A stretch of 64,000 nucleotides of DNA from Paludibacteraceae bacterium (GCA_017450435.1 JAFSTO010000049.1:42689-106688); one strand, 5' to 3'; counted from the first letter of the stretch, positions 54,280 to 64,000 are shown. The notes: generated by a model from the sequence alone, not told the origin. Made by a program: numbers and translations.

Positions 54280-55404
54280 ATGAAATTTAACGTATCCAGC
54301 AGTCTGCTGTATCAGCAGTTGCAAGCCGCCAGTCGCGTATTAGTAAGTAAGAACAGCCTGCCGGTATTGGAGTGTGTACTGTTCGACCTTCATGGTGAGG
54401 AGCTAACCATCACAGCCTCAGACAGCGAGACCACGATTCGCACAGTCATCAGCGTAGAGAACGCAGAGGGCGAAGGCAAAGTGGCGTTTGGGACAAAGCT
54501 CTTGCTTGACACCCTGAAAGAGTTGCCGGAGCAACCCATCACCTTCCAAATCGATGACCAGTCCTTCAGCCTGAATATCAGCACCGCTAACGGAAACTAC
54601 TCGTATGTAGGCGTAAACGGCAACGAGTATCCTGAGATGCAGCAACTTGAGAACGAGCATCGCGAGTTTATCGTTGACGCCCCCACTCTTCTCGGCGCTA
54701 TCAACAAGACCATCTTCTGCACAGCCGATGACGAGCTCCGTCCGGTAATGAACGGTGTGTACTTCGACCTTTCCACCGACCATATCACTCTGGTGGCTAC
54801 TGACGCTCACCGCCTTGTCAGATACACAAACAGTAGCGTATCCGTACCCGAAGCAGCAAGTTTCATCCTGCCAAAGAAACCGGCTAACCTGCTTCGCAAC
54901 CTATTGGCAAAAGAAGAGGGTGATGTGAATGTATATTTTGGTGACAAGAACGTGATGTTCGAGTTCGGCAAGACGGTGATTATCTGCCGCCAGATTGAAG
55001 GCCGTTATCCCAACTATAACGGTGTTATTCCACAGAACAACAGCAATATCATCATTGTTGACCGCCAGACGCTACTGAATGCAAGCCGCCGTGTAGCGGT
55101 CTTCGCCAACAACGGCACATCGCTGCTGAAACTCGTTATCGGCGACAATAAGATTAACATCTCCGCCCAAGACATCGATTTCTCCACCGCAGCGGAAGAG
55201 ACGATTCCGTGCTCATACGAGGGTGAGCAGATAAGCATTGGTTTCAAGGCTCCGTTCCTCATAGAGCTTGTGGGTGCAATCGAGTCTGACAACGTTGAGT
55301 TGCGCCTTGCCGATGCAGCACGCGCCGGACTGCTTCTGCCTACGGAACAGAAAGAGAACGAAGAGGTGCTGATGCTACTAATGCCGATGCTGCTTAACGA
55401 TTGA
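54280..55404 (+). CDS. dnaN: DNA polymerase III beta subunit (sliding clamp)
   Basis: A 374-aa ring-forming clamp with three similar domains. The start MKFNVSSSLLYQQLQAASRV, FILPKKPANLLRNLL and the C-terminal LLLPTEQKENEEVLMLLMPM are conserved. It is not next to dnaA, as is usual in Bacteroidota, so it does not mark the origin. The exonuclease gene begins 41 bp later. Confidence 0.97.
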   Translation: MKFNVSSSLLYQQLQAASRVLVSKNSLPVLECVLFDLHGEELTITASDSETTIRTVISVENAEGEGKVAFGTKLLLDTLKELPEQPITFQIDDQSFSLNISTANGNYSYVGVNGNEYPEMQQLENEHREFIVDAPTLLGAINKTIFCTADDELRPVMNGVYFDLSTDHITLVATDAHRLVRYTNSSVSVPEAASFILPKKPANLLRNLLAKEEGDVNVYFGDKNVMFEFGKTVIICRQIEGRYPNYNGVIPQNNSNIIIVDRQTLLNASRRVAVFANNGTSLLKLVIGDNKINISAQDIDFSTAAEETIPCSYEGEQISIGFKAPFLIELVGAIESDNVELRLADAARAGLLLPTEQKENEEVLMLLMPMLLND

Positions 55405-55445
55405 TTGGAGATTGCACTTTATTCATTTGTAAATCACAAATAACA

Positions 55446-56441
55446 ATGTTGTTATCACTCACACGCCCGCTCGTCTTCTTTGACTTGGAGACGACGGGCG
55501 TCAACATATCCCAGGATCGCATCGTTGAGCTGTCTCTCGTCAAACAGTTGCCTGACGGTAGTCTTGCCACGCACACATGGCGCATCAATCCCGAGATGCC
55601 CATTCCCGCACAAGCTACAGCCGTACACCACATCAGTAACGAAGATGTAGCGCAGTGCCCTACATTCAAGGACATAGCACACGATGTCATTGAATTTATT
55701 GCGGATTGTGACCTTGCCGGGTATAACAGCAATCATTTTGACGTACCGCTTCTGCAGGAGGAGTTGTTGCGAGCCGGCATTGATGTTGACCTTCGTTCAG
55801 AACACAGGCTGGTTGATGCTTTTGTAATATTCCAGAAACACACTCCACGCACCTTGACAGCGGCCTATAAGCACTATTGTGGCAAAGACCTTGAAGGGGC
55901 GCACGGCGCCAACGCTGACACACTCGCCACGCGAGAGGTGCTGCTCGCACAACTTGAGCAACACAAGGACGTGCCGCATACCATCGAAGAATTGGAACAA
56001 TACACCACCATGAGCAGGACGGCAGACCTTGCCGGACGCCTCGGATACGATGAGCAAGGAGAGGTAATCTTCAATTTTGGCAAATACAAGGGCAGACGCG
56101 TCAAAGAAGTGTTCCTTGCAGACCCAAGCTACTACTCATGGATGAGTCAGGGCGATTTCCCGTTATACACCAAACGTATCATCACTCAGCTTCGCGAAGA
56201 ACTCAGTGCCGACAAGAAAGCAGCCAAACAGCAGCAATACAATACGCTAAGCAGTCAGCCTGCGGCAGGAAGCCATCCGCAAGGAGGCGGCGAACCGACA
56301 GAAGACGACCTTAATAAACTAAGAGCAGCCTTTCCTGCTAAGCATCAACAACGCAAAGCCTCCAATAATCAACCACCGGCAGGAAAGCGGAAAGCAAACA
56401 ACGATAAGCAACCGACCCTTTTCTCACTACAGGAATTTTAA
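55446..56441 (+). CDS. DnaQ-like 3'-5' exonuclease with C-terminal extension
   Basis: A 331-aa DEDDh exonuclease. I use the ATG at 55446 because FFDLETTG then follows at about residue 11; a TTG upstream overlaps dnaN. Exo I is DLETTG (Asp13, Glu15), Exo II around NSNHFDVPLLQEEL, and Exo III HGANADTLATREV with the His and Asp. After residue 200 a small domain with FNFGKYKGRRVKEVFLADPSYYSWM follows (DUF3820-like), then a Gln/Lys-rich tail. Its place after dnaN suggests proofreading or repair with the clamp; it may bind the clamp through the tail. Confidence 0.9.
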   Translation: MLLSLTRPLVFFDLETTGVNISQDRIVELSLVKQLPDGSLATHTWRINPEMPIPAQATAVHHISNEDVAQCPTFKDIAHDVIEFIADCDLAGYNSNHFDVPLLQEELLRAGIDVDLRSEHRLVDAFVIFQKHTPRTLTAAYKHYCGKDLEGAHGANADTLATREVLLAQLEQHKDVPHTIEELEQYTTMSRTADLAGRLGYDEQGEVIFNFGKYKGRRVKEVFLADPSYYSWMSQGDFPLYTKRIITQLREELSADKKAAKQQQYNTLSSQPAAGSHPQGGGEPTEDDLNKLRAAFPAKHQQRKASNNQPPAGKRKANNDKQPTLFSLQEF

Positions 56442-56460
56442 AAACAGGTAAACATACTAC

Positions 56461-57264
56461 ATGACTACACGTCTTACAATATTGGGTTGCGGCAGTGCTG
56501 TTCCGACGGTACAAAACAAACCATCATCCCAGATTCTGGAAATGTGCGACAAGCTCTTTCTTATTGACTGCGGCGAGGGCACACAGAACACCATACGCGA
56601 ACTCGGTGTACATACAAACAGGTTATATAGTATATTTATCTCCCACCTTCATGGTGACCACTGCTTCGGTTTGCTTGGTCTTCTTTCCACCCTTGGAATG
56701 CTTGGCAGAACACAAGACATGCACATCTATGCACATAAAGACTTAGAACAACTACTCACACCTCTGCTTGCATACTTCTGTTCTCACCTACCCTTTTCCA
56801 TTATCTTCCATCACATCAACCCACGCCGCAGCGAACTTATTTTTGATGACCGCACACTTACCGTTCGCACTATCCCGCTTCGACACACCGTTCCCACATG
56901 CGGCTTTCTATTCGAAGAGAAGCCCCGCCGCATACACCGCGAGACCGATGCTAAACCCTTCTCATACGCTTATTGTTCAGACACCGGTTACAAACCTGCC
57001 ATCAGACGTTGGATAGACGGCGTGAACGTGCTGTATCATGAGGCAACATACACTGAGGCGCAACGCGACTCTGCCGAACGTTATCAGCATTGTACTGCTG
57101 CACAAGCAGCAAAAATAGCGACGAAAGTCAATGCCGGTACCCTGATTATCGGTCATTTCTCTGCCCGCATCAACGACCAATCAACGTTTCTTAACGAGGC
57201 ACAAACAATATTCCCAAACACTATACTTGCCGAAGAGCACAGAACGTATGAGTTCAACTCATAA
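56461..57264 (+). CDS. rnz: Ribonuclease Z
   Basis: A 267-aa metallo-beta-lactamase-fold endonuclease that matures tRNA 3' ends. The core motif HLHGDH is at 62-67; further ligands are in CSDTGYKP, YHEATY and IGHFSAR. The length is shorter than the usual 300-310 residues, with a reduced exosite arm. It lies 19 bp after the exonuclease gene. Confidence 0.93.
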   Translation: MTTRLTILGCGSAVPTVQNKPSSQILEMCDKLFLIDCGEGTQNTIRELGVHTNRLYSIFISHLHGDHCFGLLGLLSTLGMLGRTQDMHIYAHKDLEQLLTPLLAYFCSHLPFSIIFHHINPRRSELIFDDRTLTVRTIPLRHTVPTCGFLFEEKPRRIHRETDAKPFSYAYCSDTGYKPAIRRWIDGVNVLYHEATYTEAQRDSAERYQHCTAAQAAKIATKVNAGTLIIGHFSARINDQSTFLNEAQTIFPNTILAEEHRTYEFNS

Positions 57265-57279
57265 TCACGAAAAAAGTTG

Positions 57280-57287
57280 TACCTTTG
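57280..57287 (+). promoter_or_regulatory. Possible -7 box of radA
   Basis: TACCTTTG, 22 bp before the radA start; no TTG is found at the expected distance, so it is weaker than the other promoters. Confidence 0.45.
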
Positions 57288-57309
57288 CATAAATTTAGCG
57301 TAAACCTGA

Positions 57310-58695
57310 ATGAAGGCTCAAACAATATATATATGTCAGCAATGCGGCGCCAAGTCGCCGAAGATGTTAGGTCGTTGTCCCGTGTGCGGCGAATGGGGTA
57401 CCTACGTAGAGGAAACCATTGAGCGCTCAAGCATAGCGCAGAAAACACCTAAGGTACTAACCTCCGGCATGGTGCCAAAAAAACTTACCGACATAGAAAC
57501 CGCAGCAGAGACACGTATCGACATGCAGAGCAACGAGTTGAACCGAGTCCTCGGAGGAGGATTGGTACAAGGCTCAATGATTCTTCTTGGCGGCGAACCC
57601 GGCATAGGCAAGTCAACACTGGCCCTGCAGGTGCTGATGCGGTTAGAAGGACACCGGACACTATACGCCTCAGGCGAAGAGTCGGCACGACAACTGAAGA
57701 TGAGGGCAGAACGACTGGCAGGCTCAGCGGATGATATGTACATCCTCAGCGAGACCTCACTTGAGAAGATTCTCGAGCACACAACGGCACTGCAACCGGA
57801 GATTCTCGTTATTGATTCTATACAAACAGTCGGCACAGAGACAATAGAGGCATCAATCGGCAGCTTGAGCCAAGTGCGCGAGTGCGCCAATATCCTCCTC
57901 AAATACGCCAAGGAGACCGGCACCGCATGTATCATTGTAGGACATATCAACAAAGAGGGAGCTATTGCCGGACCAAAGGTATTAGAACATATTGTTGACA
58001 CGGTTCTGCAGTTCGAAGGCGACCAACACTATCTCTATCGAATCCTAAGGGCCCAGAAGAACCGCTTTGGCAACACCTCCGAACTTGGTATTTTCGAGAT
58101 GCGTCAAGACGGACTGCGTGAGGTGACCAACCCTTCAGAACTGCTTCTGACAGCAGACCGCAGCGAACTCTCGGGTATAGCCGTCGCAGCTGCAGTAGAG
58201 GGTATTCGTCCCATACTCATTGAGGTACAAGGCTTGGTCAGCAGCGCCGCCTATGGCACACCGCAACGTAGCACTACAGGCTTTGACCAACGACGACTGA
58301 ACATGCTGCTCGCAGTATTAGAAAAACGCATCGGATTCAAACTAATGCAGAAAGACGTGTTTGTCAATATCGCCGGAGGCTTGCGCGTCAACGACCCGGC
58401 TATCGATCTTGCTATCCTTGCTGCTGTGCTATCTTCTAACACCGACATCGCACTACCCGCCGACACATGCCTCACCGGAGAGGTGGGACTGGCAGGAGAG
58501 ATACGACCCGTGCCGCGTATCGAACAACGAATAATGGAGGCGCAAAAACTCGGCTTCAAACGAATCATCGTTCCCGCCGCCAATAAGATTCCCGCCACCG
58601 GTCAACAGCAGTCACTTGCCGGCAGCCATTCCATAGAAATATGTCCTGTTCGCAAGGTGCAGGATGCTTTCAGACTTTTAATGAGACCGCTGTGA
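57310..58695 (+). CDS. radA: DNA repair protein RadA
   Basis: A 461-aa RecA-family branch-migration protein. The order is the zinc finger CQQC...CPVC (Cys9, 12, 23, 26), ATPase with Walker A GGEPGIGKST (94-103), the RadA signature KNRFG (250-254), and the Lon-like C-terminal domain with GGLRVNDPAIDLAILAAVLS. It has no neighbour of related function on the downstream side. Confidence 0.97.
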   Translation: MKAQTIYICQQCGAKSPKMLGRCPVCGEWGTYVEETIERSSIAQKTPKVLTSGMVPKKLTDIETAAETRIDMQSNELNRVLGGGLVQGSMILLGGEPGIGKSTLALQVLMRLEGHRTLYASGEESARQLKMRAERLAGSADDMYILSETSLEKILEHTTALQPEILVIDSIQTVGTETIEASIGSLSQVRECANILLKYAKETGTACIIVGHINKEGAIAGPKVLEHIVDTVLQFEGDQHYLYRILRAQKNRFGNTSELGIFEMRQDGLREVTNPSELLLTADRSELSGIAVAAAVEGIRPILIEVQGLVSSAAYGTPQRSTTGFDQRRLNMLLAVLEKRIGFKLMQKDVFVNIAGGLRVNDPAIDLAILAAVLSSNTDIALPADTCLTGEVGLAGEIRPVPRIEQRIMEAQKLGFKRIIVPAANKIPATGQQQSLAGSHSIEICPVRKVQDAFRLLMRPL

Positions 58696-58779
58696 GTAGT
58701 GAGAATGAGTCACCTGCCCGCCGCGTCAATGACAAGTTAGCAGATTATTCAATTATTATACAGCAAAAAACTTATAAAA

Positions 58780-61700
58780 ATGAGAAAACTATTCTCTTTT
58801 GTTGTTATACTATTTGCCTGTATGACACCTCTATCGGCACAGAGTGTCATTAAAGGTACGTTAGTTGACACAAATGGTAACCCGGTGATTGGCGCCGCTA
58901 TTGCAGAAGACGGCACTACCAATGGTACTATCAGTGACATAAACGGACAATTTACCATCGGGGTGAACAATGGCGCTTCATTGACCATTTCTTATTTAGG
59001 CTATAAGACCATAACCACGAAGGCTCAGAATGACATGCATATTGTTATGGAAGAGCAGGACGAGGTGCTCGACGAACTTGTCGTGGTAGGTTATGGCATT
59101 CAGAAGAAAGCCAACTTGACAGGTGCTGTATCAACAGTAGATGTAGGCAAGACACTGGAATCCAAGTCACAAGCTAACGTAACAAAGGCTCTGCAAGGAG
59201 TTGTCCCCGGCTTAACCGTAACGCAAGTTAATGGTGATATCAACGAGGATGCTTCTGTTCAGATTAGAGGTATAGGTTCGATTAACGGTTATTCACGCCC
59301 ATTATATGTTATCGACGGAATACCTATGGATGTAACTGACAACTTCAACCCTCTGGCATCAATCAACGCTAATGATATCGAGTCTATCTCGGTATTGAAA
59401 GATGCATCTTCCACATCTATCTATGGTACGAAAGCCGCTTTCGGCGTTGTTCTTATTACAACCAAGTCGGCCAAAGAGTCAGGTAAGTTCAAAGTAACCT
59501 ACAACAACAACTTCGGTTGGAGTCAGGCAACCGTTCTTCCTCAGTACCCTAATGTAGCCAAACAGGCAGAGGCAATGCTTCAGGCTAACGACCGCAATGG
59601 TGATGCAAGCGAACTGTTCGGTATTTATTTCGACAAGACCTCTACCGAGGGTAAACATTTTTGGGAGATGGTAGGCAAATGGCAGAACCAATATGGCGAG
59701 AACTACAAGAAAGGCTACGAGGAGATTATCAAGGGCATTGACTATGATGAGTATGGCTACTATGCGGACTGGGATGTACCCGGCATCTTTTTTAACAACG
59801 CAGCTCCTTCTCAGCAACACAACATCTCGATATCCGGAAACACAGGCAAGACTCAGTATTACCTCTCATTCGGCTACGACCAAGAACAGAGTTTAACTAA
59901 GTTCAATCCTGACAAACTGCGTCGCTATAACGCTACCGTTAACCTGCAGAGTCAAGTAAAGAAGTGGCTTATGGTAGGAGCACGCTTCTCGTACTCAGAT
60001 AAGAATTTCAACTCTGTTTATGCTCGCGGTGCCGGTACTTATCAGTACTTATGGCGCTGGGGATCATTCTTCGGCCCTTATGGCTATTTCGTTGACGCAA
60101 ACGGTGACAAATGGGATGCTCGTACAATGATTGGTGGTCGTAACACCGGTGGCGACATCACACGTCGCTATATGTCTATGCGTGCTAACGCCTTCTTTAA
60201 GATTGATTTCTCACACGGCTTTACCTTCAATGCCGACTATACTTTCGTAAACTCCACATCACGCTACAAAGGCGATGGTCTGCCCTCGTATGTTTACAAC
60301 ACATGGGGACTTAATCCTACCGGTCCGTCGAACATAGCAGGTGCAACCACCTGGGTTGAAACAGACCGCTCGTTCGCATTCCAACACATAGCCAACGCCT
60401 ACATCAACTACAACAACTCGTTCAATAAGGTTCACAATCTCAATGTAATGCTCGGTGGTAACCTCGATAAATATAACTACGAGTATCTCTACTTCGAGAC
60501 TCATGCTATCATGGACCCCAATATGCCTGAACTTGCACTCTCCAACGAGATGTATGCCTATACTCACGCAAAAAACAAACGCGGATCACTCGGTCTGTTC
60601 GGTCGAATCAACTACGACTACAAAGGCATCTACCTTATTGAACTCAATGGTCGCTACGACTGGTCGTCGAAGTTCCCTGATGGTTCGAAGGGTGCATTCT
60701 TCCCATCGGCATCTCTTGGCTATCGTATATCAGAAGAGAGCTACTATGAGCCGGCTAAGCAGTATGTGAGCAACATGAAGGTGCGTGCATCGTATGGTAC
60801 CGTAGGTAACTCGGATGTGGGTGACAATATGTTCCTCGCAACCATGTCTAAGCAAGGTAATGCCGTTAACTGGCTTGGCACAGGCTCGTCAAAATACGAT
60901 ACCCTCTCGCAACCTAAGCTTGTAGGCTCATCGCTCACTTGGGAGACCATCGCTACCACCAACATCGGTATTGACCTTGGCTTCTTCAAGAACGCTCTTA
61001 ATGTCAGCTTTGACTGGTTCCAGCGTGAAAACAAAAACATGATTGCTCCGGGTAAAGCTATGCCAGCAGTGCTTGGCGCAAATGCAGCCTACGAGAACGC
61101 CGGTTCAATGCGTTCGCGTGGCTGGGAACTGACCATTGACTGGCGGCAGACCTTCGGCGACTGGACTGTTTATGCAACAGCTAACCTCAACGACTACAAA
61201 ACAATTGTTACCGAATGGGACAGCAACAACCTCATTGGCGGAAACTACTCAGGTAAGGAATATGGTGAGATCTGGGGTTTCCAGACCGATCGTTACTTCA
61301 CCGCAGAAGACTTCATAGGCGGCAATCCTACTAACGGCTATGCAGCAGGCATAGCTGACCAAACAGCTCTGCAATCCGGTAAGTTCGTTTACGGCATTGG
61401 TGACATCAAGTTCGTTGATCAAAACGGTGATGGTAAGATTGACGCAGGCGAAGGTACTCCTCAGAACCACGGCGACCTTATCAGGATTGGTAACTTTACT
61501 CCACGTTTCCAGTACTCACTCCGTGCCGGCTTCGACTACAACATCAACAAAGGCAAGGGCGGTGCTCTTGACCTTGACCTCTATTTCCAAGGTGTTGGTA
61601 AACGCGATATGTGGACACAGTCATCGTTCGTAATGCCGTTCATGCGCGGCGTTGATGGTATCTACGACCACCAGATGAGCTATGTAACTCAAGAGATGAT

Positions 61701-62088
61701 TGACAAGAACACCATTGACCAGTCGGTTAAATATCCGGCTCTCTATGGCGGTGGAGCCGGACTTGGTACTATTCCAAGCACCGTACTCAACAACGGATGC
61801 TACAACTTCTATCCCCAGACCAAATACTTGGTTAACATGGCTTACCTGCGTCTGAAAAACATAACATTGGGTTATACTCTCCCGCGCAACATCACTCGTA
61901 CTGCTTACATCGAGAAGATTCGTGTATATGGTTCTATCAACAACGCATGCGACCTTATCAATCACACTGCTCAGTATGGTCTTGACCCCGAAATCAATAC
62001 CGGTGTCGGCTCATACGCTAACGGCGTTTGGGGACGTACGGAACCTATTACTCGTACCTATAGTATTGGTCTGCAAGTTGAATTCTAA
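58780..62088 (+). CDS. SusC/RagA-family TonB-linked outer-membrane protein
   Basis: A 1102-aa importer that forms a complex with the SusD-like lipoprotein. Signal peptide to about residue 20 (SAQSVI), carboxypeptidase-like N-domain (IKGTLVDTNGNPVIGAAI), the TonB-box-like segment EVLDELVVVGYGIQKKANLT and the SusC signature plug (VQIRGIGSINGYSRPLYVIDG and SISVLKDASSTSIYGTKAA). The barrel ends SIGLQVEF. It is followed after 53 bp by the SusD gene. No glycoside hydrolase, sensor or sigma factor is in the window, so the glycan cannot be predicted. Confidence 0.96.
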   Translation: MRKLFSFVVILFACMTPLSAQSVIKGTLVDTNGNPVIGAAIAEDGTTNGTISDINGQFTIGVNNGASLTISYLGYKTITTKAQNDMHIVMEEQDEVLDELVVVGYGIQKKANLTGAVSTVDVGKTLESKSQANVTKALQGVVPGLTVTQVNGDINEDASVQIRGIGSINGYSRPLYVIDGIPMDVTDNFNPLASINANDIESISVLKDASSTSIYGTKAAFGVVLITTKSAKESGKFKVTYNNNFGWSQATVLPQYPNVAKQAEAMLQANDRNGDASELFGIYFDKTSTEGKHFWEMVGKWQNQYGENYKKGYEEIIKGIDYDEYGYYADWDVPGIFFNNAAPSQQHNISISGNTGKTQYYLSFGYDQEQSLTKFNPDKLRRYNATVNLQSQVKKWLMVGARFSYSDKNFNSVYARGAGTYQYLWRWGSFFGPYGYFVDANGDKWDARTMIGGRNTGGDITRRYMSMRANAFFKIDFSHGFTFNADYTFVNSTSRYKGDGLPSYVYNTWGLNPTGPSNIAGATTWVETDRSFAFQHIANAYINYNNSFNKVHNLNVMLGGNLDKYNYEYLYFETHAIMDPNMPELALSNEMYAYTHAKNKRGSLGLFGRINYDYKGIYLIELNGRYDWSSKFPDGSKGAFFPSASLGYRISEESYYEPAKQYVSNMKVRASYGTVGNSDVGDNMFLATMSKQGNAVNWLGTGSSKYDTLSQPKLVGSSLTWETIATTNIGIDLGFFKNALNVSFDWFQRENKNMIAPGKAMPAVLGANAAYENAGSMRSRGWELTIDWRQTFGDWTVYATANLNDYKTIVTEWDSNNLIGGNYSGKEYGEIWGFQTDRYFTAEDFIGGNPTNGYAAGIADQTALQSGKFVYGIGDIKFVDQNGDGKIDAGEGTPQNHGDLIRIGNFTPRFQYSLRAGFDYNINKGKGGALDLDLYFQGVGKRDMWTQSSFVMPFMRGVDGIYDHQMSYVTQEMIDKNTIDQSVKYPALYGGGAGLGTIPSTVLNNGCYNFYPQTKYLVNMAYLRLKNITLGYTLPRNITRTAYIEKIRVYGSINNACDLINHTAQYGLDPEINTGVGSYANGVWGRTEPITRTYSIGLQVEF

Positions 62089-62141
62089 TTCTAAGATTTT
62101 TAAAAAAGAAAGAAATGTTTAATTTTAGAAATTCAGCGATT

Positions 62142-63854
62142 ATGAAAAAAATAGCTTTATTTACAGTAGCAGTCCTTGTTTTTGCAAGTTGTTCGGTTCT
62201 TAATAGTGATCCGGAGACCGAGTTCACTAAGATGAACTATTTTACAAGCGAGACTAATGTTGAAGTGTTTGCCAACGCCTTCTATAACACTTTCACCGGC
62301 TACGGAAGCGGTTCTGGCGACTACTATTTCAACACTCTCAACGATGACCAATCAGACCGTGGAATCACTCCTTGGAAATACACCTCGGTAGGTGCTACTA
62401 ATGAGGTATGGGACAGTGCTTATACCGAGATCCGTCGTGCTAACATCCTCATCGAGCAGGTGCCTAACATCGAGGCAATGAGCGAAGTAGCAAAAAAGAA
62501 CTGGATAGGCATAGGTCGTCTGTATCGCGCATGGCAGCATTATAAACTCGTTCGCGCCTTTGGCGATTGTTATTATGTTGACCACGAAGTTCAGACCACT
62601 GAAAGAACTATTCTTTATGGCGCCCGTCAAGACCGCGACGAGGTGATGGATAAAGTGCTTGAAGACCTGAACTATGCAGTGGAGAATATCACATATAATG
62701 CTACTTCTCGCGTTGCTTTCAACGTGTATGTTGCCAACGCAATGAAGACCGAAATATGCCTCTATGAGGGTACTTTCTGCAAGTATCGTGTAGCAGCCGA
62801 CGGACAGAAAGCTCCGGATGCAGTGCGCGCAAGTAAGTATCTGCAAGAAGCCATCAAAGCCGCTAAGGTAATTATCAATTCGGGAAACTACTCGCTAAAC
62901 GGTACCGATGTGTCGGGGTATCAGGCTAACTTCAACTCGTTCGACCTTGCAGGAAACAACGAGATGATACTCTACAAACACTATATCGACGGAGTAATGG
63001 GACATGGTACAATCGACTATACCTGCGGTTCAACTCCTGTTATCGGTATGTCGAAAGACGCATTCGACAGCTACCTGTTCATAGATGGTAAGACAGCTGC
63101 CGAGACTGCTCAACCGACTACCGACAAAGGTGTGGTTGCTACTATATTAGCAACCGATGGTATATGCAACTCCGACCATGATGTGATGGATATATCAGCC
63201 GTCCTTGCTGTTCGCGACCCGCGTTTGTCTGTTCAGGTTGACAAGTATGTGCACTTCGTTGACCACGGCTATGCTCGTTTTGGCGGTTCCGAATCGACCT
63301 CAACCACCGGATATGGTGTGCTCTTGTTCGATGTTAGCACTATCGGCAGTTCGGAGCCTAACTGGAACAACACTGCTCGTCAGTCAACCACTCACAACTG
63401 GACCGATGCTCCTATCTTCTGGTATGGCAAACTCTTGCTTGACTATGCAGAGGCATGTGCAGAAGAAGGTGAAACAGCAGAGGCTACTGCAGCTATCGAC
63501 CAACTGCGTACCCGCGTTGGACTACCCGGCGTTACCGCTACCGGCGGCAATCTCATCCAGAACGTGCGACGTGAGCGCCGCTGCGAACTCATGTACTGCA
63601 TGAACGATCGCTATTGGAGCCTTATCCGCTGGCATCAGCTTGACAAACTGGACACCGACAAGAATCCTGACATCGCCAAGGGGGCATACGTAGGACCTCT
63701 CGCAGGTACAAGTGTTGAGGTGGACGCTGAAGGATATATAGTAACTCTCAATGGCAACAAACGTATATACGACAAGAAATATTACCTCTATCCTATACCG
63801 TCGAACGAGATAGCACTAAACCCGGCTGTCGGTCAAAACCCCGGATGGGAATGA
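62142..63854 (+). CDS. RagB/SusD-family nutrient-binding lipoprotein
   Basis: A 570-aa surface lipoprotein. The ATG at 62142 gives MKKIALFTVAVLVFASC with lipobox Cys17; the upstream ATG at 62115 adds nine residues before the signal and is unlikely. The helical TPR-like core has IGRLYRAWQHYKLVRAFGD (about 122-140), and the SusD C-terminal signature WYGKLLLDYAEACAEEGE then LRTRVGLPG and RRERRCELMYCMNDRYWSLI. It binds the substrate and hands it to the SusC partner. A terminator follows. Confidence 0.96.
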   Translation: MKKIALFTVAVLVFASCSVLNSDPETEFTKMNYFTSETNVEVFANAFYNTFTGYGSGSGDYYFNTLNDDQSDRGITPWKYTSVGATNEVWDSAYTEIRRANILIEQVPNIEAMSEVAKKNWIGIGRLYRAWQHYKLVRAFGDCYYVDHEVQTTERTILYGARQDRDEVMDKVLEDLNYAVENITYNATSRVAFNVYVANAMKTEICLYEGTFCKYRVAADGQKAPDAVRASKYLQEAIKAAKVIINSGNYSLNGTDVSGYQANFNSFDLAGNNEMILYKHYIDGVMGHGTIDYTCGSTPVIGMSKDAFDSYLFIDGKTAAETAQPTTDKGVVATILATDGICNSDHDVMDISAVLAVRDPRLSVQVDKYVHFVDHGYARFGGSESTSTTGYGVLLFDVSTIGSSEPNWNNTARQSTTHNWTDAPIFWYGKLLLDYAEACAEEGETAEATAAIDQLRTRVGLPGVTATGGNLIQNVRRERRCELMYCMNDRYWSLIRWHQLDKLDTDKNPDIAKGAYVGPLAGTSVEVDAEGYIVTLNGNKRIYDKKYYLYPIPSNEIALNPAVGQNPGWE

Positions 63855-63864
63855 TAAAGAAGAG

Positions 63865-63898
63865 GCTGTCTAACAAGTTTTGTTAGGCAGCTTTTTTT
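63865..63898 (+). terminator. Terminator after the SusD gene
   Basis: GCTGTCTAACAA with TTGTTAGGCAGC (one G-U pair), loop 3 nt, then TTTTTTT. The last 100 bases of the window hold no gene that I can see. Confidence 0.9.
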
Positions 63899-64000
63899 GA
63901 TGTACACCATCAGCGAATGGATGTCTGTAAGAATTTGTGAATGGTAGTCGTATTTTGATTAGAAAAAAAATAGGCTTTCTTGCTGTTTTTCAACAAGAAA

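Noticed and set aside
54102-54280. Replication origin next to dnaN
   Set aside because: No dnaA gene and no cluster of DnaA boxes were seen; the region is a divergent promoter pair.
63899-64000. Possible insertion-sequence end after the SusD terminator
   Set aside because: The AT-rich end with TGATGTACACCATCA is suggestive, but no transposase frame or second inverted repeat is visible before the window ends.

Overview
The window is a chromosomal segment of a Bacteroidota bacterium, almost certainly order Bacteroidales. The evidence is the promoter type (TTG, 20-nt spacer, TAnnTTTG, seen 13 times), a SusC/SusD pair, TonB receptors with an N-terminal carboxypeptidase-like domain, BspA-type leucine-rich repeats, DUF4301 and DUF4296 proteins, a GH3 family protein, a short AMP nucleosidase, and Bacteroidales-type RHS remnants. 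I cannot assign a genus. No rRNA, recognisable tRNA, CRISPR array or complete insertion sequence was seen.

Layout. 1-4.6 kb: the end of a glycosyltransferase, then an RND efflux permease and its membrane-fusion lipoprotein. 4.7-10 kb: DUF4301 protein, LexA-like S24 regulator, Lon protease and a DUF2520 Rossmann protein. 10.1-15.6 kb (minus strand): an operon of ACP, SDR reductase, polysaccharide deacetylase, two hexapeptide acyltransferases, KAS III and a DUF354 protein. Its first reading frame is a truncated third acyltransferase. 15.8-19.3 kb (minus): FemAB-like protein, GT4 glycosyltransferase and a polytopic GT-C-like protein. Together the two minus-strand blocks look like a cell-surface glycan assembly and acyl-decoration region.

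19.4-24.0 kb: methylmalonyl-CoA epimerase plus all subunits of a sodium-pumping methylmalonyl-CoA decarboxylase, whose biotin carrier has two biotinyl domains. 24.3-34.2 kb: rplU-rpmA, serS, a nucleoside permease, a BspA-type surface protein, AMP nucleosidase, holA, metK, lspA and a DUF4296 lipoprotein. 34.2-42.0 kb: SulP transporter, TlpA-like lipoprotein, GH3 protein, rplM-rpsI and rpsB-tsf.

42.2-46.1 kb: a small beta-barrel protein, an SGNH hydrolase and then an AT-rich graveyard of an RHS polymorphic-toxin locus. This holds a lamin-tail N-terminus, a toxin-like C-terminal fragment, an intact 240-aa orphan that may be an immunity protein, and an RHS core fragment. 46.1-53.2 kb: a secreted unknown, a TonB-dependent receptor, a lipoprotein with an OB-fold and a choice-of-anchor J domain, and a secreted protein with three OB-fold-like repeats; this is probably an outer-membrane uptake locus with an unknown ligand. 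53.3-58.7 kb: murI, dnaN, a DnaQ-like exonuclease, RNase Z and radA. 58.8-63.9 kb: a SusC/SusD pair with no hydrolase inside the window.

The most notable non-coding signals are an extended promoter box (AAAAAGCAGTAnnTTTG) shared by six transcription units, a dispersed family of palindromic intergenic repeats, an 18-bp direct repeat in and beside the TonB locus, and probable structured leaders before rplU, rplM and rpsB.
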